A DNA stretch of 5,529 nt from Acidobacteriota bacterium. Its GTDB lineage: Bacteria > Acidobacteriota > Thermoanaerobaculia > Thermoanaerobaculales > Thermoanaerobaculaceae. This document shows positions 1-5,386 of the stretch, one piece after another (within the stretch, counting starts at the first letter, position 1; each line of letters begins with the position of its first letter). Made by a program: the position numbers and the translations under genes. The stretch is taken from the NCBI GenBank assembly GCA_027458945.1, contig DAIDOU010000021.1, positions 1 through 5,529 of the forward strand. Reading direction: 5' to 3'. The notes below the pieces were generated by a model. That model saw nothing but the letters and a program-made list of their open reading frames with translations. It searched no databases and had not been told where the DNA came from.

Positions 1-1
1 G

Positions 2-673
2 GCCGAGCGGCTGTCGTCGTTCGCCGAGCTGGCCCGGATCGCGGCCCATGAGGTGAAGAACCCGTTGACGCCGATCCGGCTCTGGGCCGAGGAGCTCAAG
101 GTGGCGCTGGCGCAGGGCCCCGAGGCGGTGGCGGCGGTGGCACAGGTGGCCGCGCCCCAGATCCTCGAGCGCGTCGAGCACCTGCGCGAGGTGGCGCAGG
201 GCTTCTCCAACCTGGTTGCGCTCGAGCACTGGGAGGCGCAGCCGATCGCGCTCAAGGCGCTCGCGGGCGAGGTGATCGCCGAGTACGGGGTGCTGCGGCA
301 GCGCGGTGTGGCGGTGCGCCTCGAGGGCGACGACGGGGCCACGATCGTCGCCGACGCGCAGTGGGTGCGGCGCGCGCTGCGCCATCTGCTCGAGAACAGC
401 GCCAGGGTGCTTGCCGGCCGCGAGGGGGAGATCGTCGTCGCCGTCCACGCGCGTGGGCGCCAGGTCGTGCTCGCGGTGCGCGACAGCGGCGGCGGGGTGG
501 CCCATGAGCTGCTCGGCCGCCTGTTCGAGCCCCACTTCTCCACCACGAGCGAGGGCAGCGGGCTCGGTCTCGCCGTGGTGCACCGGGTGGCCGTACGCGC
601 CAGCGGGCGCGTCGAGGCGCGCAACACTGACGGCGGCCTCGAGGTGCGGCTGGTGTTTCCGGCGCAGCCGTGA
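2..673 (+). CDS. NtrY-like sensor histidine kinase, C-terminal part (5' end outside window)
   Basis: This is the dimerisation/phosphoacceptor and ATPase part of a two-component sensor kinase, which autophosphorylates on His and passes the phosphate to a response regulator. The frame is open from base 2, so the start and the sensor domain lie left of the window. The H-box reads AAHEVKNPLTPIRL, with the phosphoacceptor His codon at 47-49; the KNPLTPI form is typical of the NtrY family. The N-box is HLLENS (Asn at 395-397), the G1 box is DSGGG (Asp at 482-484), the F-box is LFEPHFST, and the G2 box is GSGLGL (554-571). All catalytic boxes are present, so the kinase looks active. No receiver domain is fused at the C-terminus, and the next gene is not a response regulator, so the partner must be encoded elsewhere, perhaps upstream. 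An internal GTG at 53 lies after the His and is not the true start. The family call is strong; the signal sensed cannot be told. Confidence 0.93.
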   Translation, partial: AERLSSFAELARIAAHEVKNPLTPIRLWAEELKVALAQGPEAVAAVAQVAAPQILERVEHLREVAQGFSNLVALEHWEAQPIALKALAGEVIAEYGVLRQRGVAVRLEGDDGATIVADAQWVRRALRHLLENSARVLAGREGEIVVAVHARGRQVVLAVRDSGGGVAHELLGRLFEPHFSTTSEGSGLGLAVVHRVAVRASGRVEARNTDGGLEVRLVFPAQP

Positions 674-683
674 GGCTGCTAGC

Positions 684-2066
684 ATGACGGGCGAGATGAC
701 CGGACGGCTCGCCCTGGCCGTGGCGTTGCTCGCCGCCGTCCCTGCGGCGGCCGCGCCGCCGATGGCGTTGACGCACCGGGTCTGGCTGCTCTCCGGCGTG
801 CCGGACCCGGCCACGCTCACGGCGCTGCGGGCGGCCGGGGTGGACGCGCTGGCGCTTGCGGTCGGCCAGGTCGAACTGAGCGAGCGCTCGTCGCGGTTGA
901 CGCTCACGCCGCTCCCCGATCTGCGGCCGCTCGCCGGCTGGCCGCTCACCGCCCTCGTCTGGGTCGAGGGGACGGGCGGCGCGAGCGGCGACAGCGGGGC
1001 GTTCGCGTCGCAGTTCGCACCGTTCCAGCGCGGGGTGCCGGGTACGCCCGGGCTGCTGCTCGCGGCGCGGCACTTCGGCCCCGGGGTGGCGGAGTTCGCG
1101 ACCGGTGTGGCGGCTCACCTGGGGCAGACCGTCGAGCTCGCGGCGCCGGTGCAGGACCTCGCCCGCCACCTGCCGGCCGGCGGGTGGAAGGGCGTTCGTC
1201 CGGTGGCGGTCGCCCTCGGCGACCCCGAGGCGCTCGGGTTCCCGGCGGCGACGCTCCAGGACGACCTCGCGGCCGTTGGCACGCTCGATGCGGCCGGGGT
1301 GCCGTACCGCGTCGCGGTCGTCGTGGCACCGGGCGCGCAGCCGGCGCCGGGGCCCGCGGGCGCGTCGCTTGCGGTCCTCGCGAACGGCGAGAACGCCGTG
1401 TACGCACCGGGCGAGCGCGGGGACACGTTCCGGCTGCTCAAGCCGGTGATGTGGGGCGGCGTCTCGCTCGCCACGGGCCAGACGGTGACGGTGGAGACGA
1501 TCGACACGGCCCGCTACAACCGCGATCTCGGCCTGCTGCTGCGGCCGGTGCGGGTGGCGTTGCTGGGTTGGGACACCGTGGGCCTGCCCGCTCCCGAGCC
1601 GGCGCTGGGGATGAGCCTCGAGGCGTTCCTCGAGTACCTTCACGGCGGTAGCCCGTACCCGGTGCCGCACGTCGAGGCGGAGTGGGCCGGGCCGGCGGCG
1701 CTGCGGATCGCTCTGGTGAACCCGAACGCGCAGGCGAGCGCGCTGTCGACGACCGGCAACTGGGTCGAACTGCAGTTTGCCGGCACCGAGGTGCGCGACA
1801 CGCAGCTCGGGCAGTTCTCGGGGATGGAGTTCGGCAAGCTGGGGGAGGACGGGGTCTGGCGCCGCACGGCGGCGCGCGGCGCCTCGGCGGTCCGCTTCTA
1901 CCTCACGTTCGTTCCGCCGAGCTCCCGCGTCGGCGGCGCCTTGGTCACGTTCATCTCCCGCCCGCGCGCGCTGAGCGCGGCGTGGGGGATCCGGCTTGGC
2001 GACGGCGGCGGGGTGTCGTCGCCGCCGGAGACGCTGCCTCTGGTCACGACGCCGTCAGGGCGGTGA
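684..2066 (+). CDS. Secreted or periplasmic protein of unknown function, 460 aa
   Basis: I do not recognise a family with confidence. The ATG at 684 is preceded by GAGG (672-675) at a spacing of 8. It starts 10 bases after the kinase stop, so the two are probably co-transcribed. An alternative ATG at 696 would only shorten the leader by four residues. Residues 7-24 form a Sec-type signal peptide: Arg8, a Leu/Ala/Val-rich core, then PAAAA with likely cleavage near 24/25. There is no lipobox, and the protein contains no cysteine at all. Residues about 28-220 alternate hydrophobic strands with Ala/Leu-rich helices (for example VWLLSGV, DALALAV, RVAVVVAP), suggesting an alpha/beta, perhaps barrel-like, fold. 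Residues about 335-430 look beta-rich (ALRIALVNPN, VELQFAG, VRFYLTFVPP), like a C-terminal beta-sandwich. A distant relation to DUF3142-type proteins crossed my mind but is not supported. The 3' end overlaps the convergent minus-strand gene by 23 bases. Confidence 0.82.
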   Translation: MTGEMTGRLALAVALLAAVPAAAAPPMALTHRVWLLSGVPDPATLTALRAAGVDALALAVGQVELSERSSRLTLTPLPDLRPLAGWPLTALVWVEGTGGASGDSGAFASQFAPFQRGVPGTPGLLLAARHFGPGVAEFATGVAAHLGQTVELAAPVQDLARHLPAGGWKGVRPVAVALGDPEALGFPAATLQDDLAAVGTLDAAGVPYRVAVVVAPGAQPAPGPAGASLAVLANGENAVYAPGERGDTFRLLKPVMWGGVSLATGQTVTVETIDTARYNRDLGLLLRPVRVALLGWDTVGLPAPEPALGMSLEAFLEYLHGGSPYPVPHVEAEWAGPAALRIALVNPNAQASALSTTGNWVELQFAGTEVRDTQLGQFSGMEFGKLGEDGVWRRTAARGASAVRFYLTFVPPSSRVGGALVTFISRPRALSAAWGIRLGDGGGVSSPPETLPLVTTPSGR

Positions 2067-3000
2067 GGAGGTCGAACACCGCCTCCGCCCCGCCGACCCG
2101 CAGCCCGTCGGCACACAACCATGCGCTCACCGTGCGGCCACGGGCGTGCACGCCTCCGCAGGCGATCCCGCCGTGCCGGACCGCGGCGGAGACCGTCGTC
2201 GTGTCGTGGCGCCGCAGCAGTCGCAGCCCGGGGACGGAGCGGACGAGGGCGCGCGCGCGTTCGGTCGTGACGGCGGCACGACACGTCACGGCGACGGTGG
2301 CGAGATGGCCGTGGAAGACGCCGGCGTCGATCGCGGTCACCGTGGCCTCGAGACCAGGGAAGATCTCGGCGACCTGAGCCTCGAGACCCGCCGAACGGGT
2401 GTCGGGTGCGGGGGCGAGGTCGAACGCCAGCACCCCCGGGAGGTGGGTCGCCCTGGTCTCGGGGCTGCCGGAGAGGCGCGCCGCCCCTTGCGCCGCGAGC
2501 TCGTCGAGCGCCTCGGCGCCGAACCCGGCCGCCGGGCCGAGCAAGGTGAGGCACGCCGATTCGGGGGCGAGCGGCGCGAGCGCCACGAGCAGCTGGGCGG
2601 GCGCCGCGAGCGCCGGATCGGCCAGGTGGTACCACGGGGGGGATGGCCGCACCGGCGGCACCGTGCCGGCGGTGACGCAGCGCGCCTCGGTCCCCGCCAC
2701 CCCGGGCTGCGTGCCGTCGACGAGGTTGATGCGGGGGTGGGCGCGCAGCCAGGCGAGCAGCCGCTCGGCCATCGCCTCCGCGGCCGGCCGGGCCGTGACG
2801 ACGATCGTGGTGCTGCGCTCGAGCTCGTCCAGATCGGTCAGCGGCGCCACGATCACGGGCTCGCCGGCGATCTCGACGATCAGGTGTTCGGGGTCGGCCC
2901 CGGTGTGGAACAGGCGCGGCCGGACGCTCGTCCGGCCCCGTACGAGCCGGCCGAGGATCTCGCCGCCGAGCAACGAGGTCGGGTCAAGGATGGTCAGCAT
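2044..3000 (-). CDS. Aspartate-semialdehyde dehydrogenase-like protein (Usg-type), probably catalytically inactive
   Basis: The 318-residue product has the layout of the Asd/Usg family, whose active members reduce aspartyl phosphate to aspartate semialdehyde with NADPH. The N-terminal nucleotide-binding turn is DPTSLLGGEIL (residues 6-16) in place of the usual GATGxVG. AAGFGAEALDELAAQ (158-172) matches the family's SGAG/helix region. GVFHGH (227-232) matches the PVFxGH motif, keeping the His but not the preceding Arg. ADGLRVGGAEAV (297-308) matches DNLRKGAALNAV near the C-terminus. The catalytic NPNC motif aligns by position with DPAL (128-131), so the active-site Cys appears replaced. The remaining cysteines (108, 150, 240, 281, 296) sit in other contexts. 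E. coli Usg is a comparable non-catalytic paralogue. The ATG lies inside the 3' end of pssA (17-base overlap) with no clear Shine-Dalgarno, which implies translational coupling. Family call fairly sure; loss of activity is inferred from an alignment made by eye. Confidence 0.82.
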   Translation of the reverse strand: MLTILDPTSLLGGEILGRLVRGRTSVRPRLFHTGADPEHLIVEIAGEPVIVAPLTDLDELERSTTIVVTARPAAEAMAERLLAWLRAHPRINLVDGTQPGVAGTEARCVTAGTVPPVRPSPPWYHLADPALAAPAQLLVALAPLAPESACLTLLGPAAGFGAEALDELAAQGAARLSGSPETRATHLPGVLAFDLAPAPDTRSAGLEAQVAEIFPGLEATVTAIDAGVFHGHLATVAVTCRAAVTTERARALVRSVPGLRLLRRHDTTTVSAAVRHGGIACGGVHARGRTVSAWLCADGLRVGGAEAVFDLLTALTAS

Positions 3001-3811
3001 GCGGTTCGGGCGCCGTTTCGGGAGCGGGCGGCAGCGGCTCGGGGGCCGTCGCAGGCGGACGGCGGAGGCGGCGGAGAAGGCACTCGGCCGGCCCCGCCAC
3101 CAGGTAGATGCTGAGGAGGAGCGCCATCGCGGGCAGCGGCGTGAAGGCGATCACCGCCACGATCAGGGCGATCACGAAGAACGCCGTGGCCGGCCAGCGC
3201 TGGCGGAGGTTGTACTCCTTGAACGAGCGGTACGGGATCGTGGACACCATGAGGACCGACACCAGGAAGACGAACACCGACGCGACCGCGGACGACGCCC
3301 GGCCGACGTGGATGCCGAGCTGGAGCGCCACGAGCACCATCAGCGTCAGCGCCCCCGCCCCGCCGGGGATCGGCAGGCCGGTGAAGAAGCGGCGATCGCT
3401 GACCCCCGCCTTGACGTTGAAGCGGGCCAGCCGCACCGAGCCGGCCACCAGGAACATGAACGCCGCGGCCCAACCCCAGCGGCCGACGTCCCGCAGGCCC
3501 CAGAGGTAGACGAGGATCGCAGGCGCGACGCCGAAGCTGACCACGTCGGCCAGCGAGTCGTACTCCTTGCCGAACTCCGACGTCGACTTCGTCAGGCGCG
3601 CGATGCGGCCGTCGAGGCCGTCGAGCAGCCCGGCGAGGATGATGAGCCAGCCGGCCCGTTCGAGATGATCGTGGATGGCGTAGAGCACCGCGGCGAAGCC
3701 GCAGAGCATGTTGCCCACTGTGAACAGCGACGGCAGCACGTAGATCCCGCGGCGCAGCGACTCGCGCGCCGGACGGCGGCCGGGGCGGCGGCGGGTTCGC
3801 GCGGCGGTCAT
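2984..3811 (-). CDS. pssA: CDP-diacylglycerol--serine O-phosphatidyltransferase
   Basis: This integral membrane enzyme joins CDP-diacylglycerol and L-serine to give phosphatidylserine and CMP, the committed step to phosphatidylethanolamine. The 275-residue protein carries the complete CDP-alcohol phosphatidyltransferase signature: Asp64, Asp67-Gly68, Ala71-Arg72, Gly81, Asp85 and Asp89, with exact family spacing. The N-terminus is Arg-rich (residues 5-21) and leads into RRGIYVLPSLFTVGNMLCGF, typical of the membrane-bound PssA class. Hydrophobic helices follow near 30-47, 54-66, 92-106, 114-128, 152-168, 174-192 and 209-243. Residues 251-275 form a Pro/Ala/Glu tail outside the conserved core. 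The ATG shares ATGA with the psd stop (bases 3808-3811), and an AAGGGG stretch 8 bases upstream may serve as ribosome-binding site. The psd-pssA pairing is common in bacteria and supports the call. The 3' end overlaps the next gene by 17 bases. Confidence 0.96.
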   Translation of the reverse strand: MTAARTRRRPGRRPARESLRRGIYVLPSLFTVGNMLCGFAAVLYAIHDHLERAGWLIILAGLLDGLDGRIARLTKSTSEFGKEYDSLADVVSFGVAPAILVYLWGLRDVGRWGWAAAFMFLVAGSVRLARFNVKAGVSDRRFFTGLPIPGGAGALTLMVLVALQLGIHVGRASSAVASVFVFLVSVLMVSTIPYRSFKEYNLRQRWPATAFFVIALIVAVIAFTPLPAMALLLSIYLVAGPAECLLRRLRRPPATAPEPLPPAPETAPEPHADHP

Positions 3812-4452
3812 GTCGGGTTCCCCTTCGCCAGGCGGGCCACCGGGGTGACGCCGGCTCGGGTGACCGCGCCGGGAGCCACGACGACCGTGGCGGCGGCCGG
3901 GAGGAAGAGGTCCACCCGCGACCCGAACTTGATCAGACCGACGCGGCTCCCGCGCTCGACGCGCTGGCCCGGCGTCAGGTCGCACACGACCCGCCGGGCG
4001 AGCGAGCCGGCGATCTGCTTGTAGGCGACCGGCCCAAGTGCGCCGTCCAGCAGCACGAAGCTGTGCTCGTTGCGGTCGGAGGCCTTGTCGCGAAACGCCG
4101 GCAGGTGCGCGCCCGGCGTGTGGCTGGCCTCGCGCACCGTGCCGGCGACCGGCGCCCGGTTGACGTGGACGTTGGCGGGCGACATGAAGATCGAGACCTG
4201 TCGCTCGAGGCCGCGAGCCGCGAGCGCCGGCGGGGCGGCACCGACCGAGAGCACCTTGCCGTCGGCCGGGGCGAGTACGACGTCGGGCGCGGCGTCGGCG
4301 TGGCGGGCGGGGTCGCGGAAGAACGCGACGCACGCCGCCATCGCGACCCAGCACACGATCGCCGCGGCCGGGTAACCGAACGTCCAGGCAACGATCCCGG
4401 CCAGGGCCGGGACCAGCACGAATGGGTAGCCTTCCGGTGCGAACGGCAACAT
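3808..4452 (-). CDS. psd: Phosphatidylserine decarboxylase proenzyme (short, PSD-A type)
   Basis: Psd decarboxylates phosphatidylserine to phosphatidylethanolamine at the inner membrane, using a pyruvoyl group formed by self-cleavage. The 214-residue length fits the short class found beside pssA. The N-terminus (PFAPEGYPF) and the hydrophobic stretch at residues 11-45 match that class and act as membrane anchor. FFRDPAR (44-50), APADGKV (61-67, Asp64) and MSPANVHVN (90-98, His96) are the conserved active-site blocks. The self-cleavage site is Gly177-Ser178 in IKFGSRVDLFLP (Ser codon at 3921-3919), so a beta chain of about 177 and an alpha chain of about 37 residues are expected. The ATG follows the stop of the upstream small gene by 7 bases and has no clear Shine-Dalgarno, so translation probably depends on coupling. 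The stop overlaps the pssA start as ATGA. All residues needed for processing are present. Confidence 0.96.
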   Translation of the reverse strand: MLPFAPEGYPFVLVPALAGIVAWTFGYPAAAIVCWVAMAACVAFFRDPARHADAAPDVVLAPADGKVLSVGAAPPALAARGLERQVSIFMSPANVHVNRAPVAGTVREASHTPGAHLPAFRDKASDRNEHSFVLLDGALGPVAYKQIAGSLARRVVCDLTPGQRVERGSRVGLIKFGSRVDLFLPAAATVVVAPGAVTRAGVTPVARLAKGNPT

Positions 4453-4459
4453 CGCGGGT

Positions 4460-4678
4460 CTACGCGCCGTGGGTGCGGGCGCGCGCTTCCATCTGGTCCT
4501 TGAGCTGCAGCTTCTCCTTCTTCAGGCGCTTCTCCTCCTGCAGTTCCTCGCTGGTCAGCCAGCCCTTGCGGGCCAGCTCATCCAGGCGTTGCGCCCGCTT
4601 CTGATGTTCCTCGAGGAGCCGACGGTACTCCGGGTCCTGGTCCGCCATCTGCTGGCGCAACTGCTGCGTGGACGTCAT
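4460..4678 (-). CDS. DUF465/YdcH-like small coiled-coil protein, 72 aa
   Basis: This is a small, highly charged, probably all-helical protein. Residues about 14-70 are rich in Glu, Lys, Arg and Leu with heptad-like spacing. DPEYRRLLEEHQKR followed by EEKRLKKEKLQLKDQM resembles the DUF465 (YdcH) family, which is about 70 residues long and whose central Leu-Lys-Lys-Glu-Lys block is characteristic. The family has no firmly assigned biochemical role. I start it at the ATG at 4678 because GGAGGT lies just upstream with proper spacing; an in-frame ATG at 4723 would add 15 residues with no coiled-coil character and no ribosome-binding site. It is the first gene of the minus-strand cluster, 7 bases ahead of psd, so it is probably co-transcribed with the lipid genes. 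There is no signal peptide or membrane segment, so it should be cytoplasmic. Confidence 0.85.
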   Translation of the reverse strand: MTSTQQLRQQMADQDPEYRRLLEEHQKRAQRLDELARKGWLTSEELQEEKRLKKEKLQLKDQMEARARTHGA

Positions 4679-4745
4679 GGACACCTCCGGGGATTGTCGG
4701 TCGTTGACTGCATCCAAAGGCATGCTAGCACACTAGAATCACCCC
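4679..4745. promoter_or_regulatory. Divergent intergenic region, probable promoters for both directions
   Basis: This 67-base gap between divergent genes is visibly less GC-rich than its surroundings and must hold the start signals for both. On the plus strand, TAGAAT (4734-4739) matches five of six bases of the sigma-70 -10 box and ends 6 bases before the GTG at 4746. TTGACT (4704-4709) resembles a -35 box but is 24 bases from TAGAAT, too far for a standard pair. A GCTAGC palindrome lies at 4724-4729. No convincing -10/-35 pair was found for the minus strand. The specific boxes are weak; the location of promoters here is likely. Confidence 0.5.
4683..4688 (-). promoter_or_regulatory. Strong Shine-Dalgarno (GGAGGT) deciding the start of the YdcH-like gene
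   Basis: Read on the minus strand, GGAGGT is followed by GTCC and then the ATG at 4678. It is the best Shine-Dalgarno match in the minus-strand cluster; the downstream psd and dehydrogenase-like genes lack a clear one. This supports the 72-residue start and suggests that ribosomes load mainly here and reach later genes by coupling. Confidence 0.8.
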
Positions 4746-5210
4746 GTGACCGAGCTGCGCTTCGCCTGCGACGCGATGCTCGGACGCCTCGCCGGCTGGC
4801 TGCGGTTGGCCGGTTTCGACGCGTCGTTCGACGCGTCGCTGGCCGGTCCCGCACTCGCCGGGCGGGCGCGCGAGGAGGGGCGATGGCTGCTGACCTGCGA
4901 CCGCCGCCTGACGGCGCTGGCCGGCCCGCGCGTCGTGCTGCTGCACGGCGCCGGCGTGGAGGCGCAGATCCGCGAGCTGCGGCGACGCCTCTCGCTTACG
5001 GCGGCGCCGGAGCGGTTCCTCGTCCGGTGCTCGGTGTGCAACGGCGACCTGGCGCCGGCCGCGCGGGAGGCGGTGGCGGGCCTGGTCCCGCCGTACGTCG
5101 CCGTGCACGCCGCCCGCTTCCTGCGCTGCGCCGGCTGCGGCCGGGTCTACTGGCCGGGCAGCCACGCGGCCGCGATCACCCGCCGGCTGCAGGAGCTGTT
5201 CGGCGGCTAG
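4746..5210 (+). CDS. Mut7-C RNase-domain protein (DUF82 family) with C-terminal zinc-ribbon-like cysteines
   Basis: The 154-residue product matches the Mut7-C family, a PIN-fold domain named from the C-terminus of the nematode Mut-7 exonuclease and predicted to be a metal-dependent RNase. The N-terminal block FACDAMLGRLAGWLRLAGFD (residues 6-25, Asp9) and LLTCDRRL (48-55, Asp52) supply the conserved acidic residues. Two cysteine pairs, CSVC (95-98) and CAGC (128-131), are followed by GRVYWPGSH (132-140); this is the family's putative zinc-binding tail. The length is normal for the bacterial stand-alone form. Translation starts at GTG 4746: an in-frame TAG at 4734-4736 rules out any earlier start and no Shine-Dalgarno is seen. 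It is divergent from the lipid operon and stands alone here. Its stop codon lies in a CTAG that borders the downstream inverted-repeat element. Substrate unknown. Confidence 0.92.
   Translation: MTELRFACDAMLGRLAGWLRLAGFDASFDASLAGPALAGRAREEGRWLLTCDRRLTALAGPRVVLLHGAGVEAQIRELRRRLSLTAAPERFLVRCSVCNGDLAPAAREAVAGLVPPYVAVHAARFLRCAGCGRVYWPGSHAAAITRRLQELFGG
4815..4838 (+). repeat. Perfect 2 x 12-base tandem repeat inside the Mut7-C gene
   Basis: TTCGACGCGTCG occurs twice back to back, encoding FDASFDAS at residues 24-31. It falls in the loop after the first conserved helix and keeps the reading frame. It could be a recent small duplication or chance in GC-rich codons. Confidence 0.75.
5207..5210. repeat. 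CTAG, left copy of presumed target-site duplication
   Basis: This CTAG directly precedes the left terminal repeat and carries the TAG stop codon of the Mut7-C gene (5208-5210). It pairs with the identical copy at 5387-5390. Confidence 0.65.
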
Positions 5211-5386
5211 GAGCCTGTCGCGCATAGCGACGAAAGCGAGGGTCGCGATGGCGCCCGCTGGCAAGGCGGGCAAGCGAAATGCCCGCAGACGTAGCTGGAG
5301 CCTACGTCGAGGACATTTCGCGCAGGCCGACGCAACCAGCGGGATGCCAGCGCGAGCCGCAGCCGGAGTCTATGCGCGACAGGCTC
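5211..5386. mobile_element. MITE-like inverted-repeat element, 176 bases, flanked by CTAG
   Basis: The element begins GAGCCTGTCGCGCATAG (5211-5227) and ends with its exact reverse complement (5370-5386). It is bounded by CTAG at 5207-5210 and 5387-5390, which look like a 4-base target duplication. The bases just outside, G at 5206 and G at 5391, do not pair, so the symmetry stops exactly at CTAG. It holds no credible ORF, hence no transposase. Further symmetric blocks run to the centre: GCGAAATG (5274-5281) with CATTTCGC (5314-5321), and GACGTAG (5288-5294) with CTACGTC (5302-5308) around a 7-base loop. The whole element can therefore fold into one long imperfect hairpin. A CTAG duplication fits the YTAR preference known for IS5-type transposases, but the family is inference. 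Because CTAG is itself palindromic, it could instead be part of a 21-base terminal repeat. Confidence 0.8.
5274..5321. terminator. Central hairpin of the MITE-like element, possible bidirectional terminator
   Basis: An 8-base outer stem (5274-5281 with 5314-5321) and a 7-base inner stem (5288-5294 with 5302-5308, loop of 7) are separated by an unpaired bulge of 6 and 5 bases. It lies between two convergent genes, so either transcript would form it. There is no T-run on either side, so intrinsic termination of the classical kind is not shown; a role in transcript ending or mRNA 3'-end protection is inferred from position only. Confidence 0.35.

Larger units (their letters stand above)
2044..4678 (-). 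other. Predicted four-gene operon: ydcH-like, psd, pssA, asd-like
   Basis: Four minus-strand genes follow each other with junctions of +7, -4 (ATGA) and -17 bases and no room for internal promoters or terminators. They are likely one transcript starting in the 67-base gap upstream of 4678. The two central genes form the complete two-step route from CDP-diacylglycerol to phosphatidylethanolamine. No terminator is visible at the 3' end, because the last gene runs 23 bases into the convergent plus-strand gene. Confidence 0.8.

Noticed and set aside
306..683. Upstream extension of the secreted-protein frame inside the kinase gene
   Set aside because: The extension is Arg/Ser/Cys-rich and overlaps the conserved kinase frame; the signal peptide begins only after the ATG at 684.
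252..1670. Long minus-strand ORF of 472 codons opposite the kinase and secreted-protein genes
   Set aside because: Its product is an Arg/Pro/His-rich shadow typical of GC-rich antisense frames, with no domain; the plus-strand genes have clear motifs and a signal peptide.
2399..4024. Plus-strand ORF of 541 codons opposite the lipid genes
   Set aside because: It is rich in Arg, His, Glu and Asp with no recognisable domain, and lies antisense to pssA, psd and the dehydrogenase-like gene, all of which have family motifs.
3812..4354. Upstream extension of the pssA frame within psd
   Set aside because: The added residues are Arg/Pro-rich noise opposite conserved Psd motifs; PssA homology begins after the ATG at 3811.
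4679..4723. 15-codon N-terminal extension of the YdcH-like protein from ATG 4723
   Set aside because: A strong Shine-Dalgarno sits directly before the ATG at 4678 and the extension lacks the coiled-coil composition.
4724..4729. GCTAGC palindrome as an operator
   Set aside because: A six-base palindrome is too short to support a regulator site, and GCTAGC also occurs at 678-683 with no shared context.
4704..4739. TTGACT and TAGAAT as one sigma-70 promoter
   Set aside because: The spacer is 24 bases, well beyond the usual 16-18.
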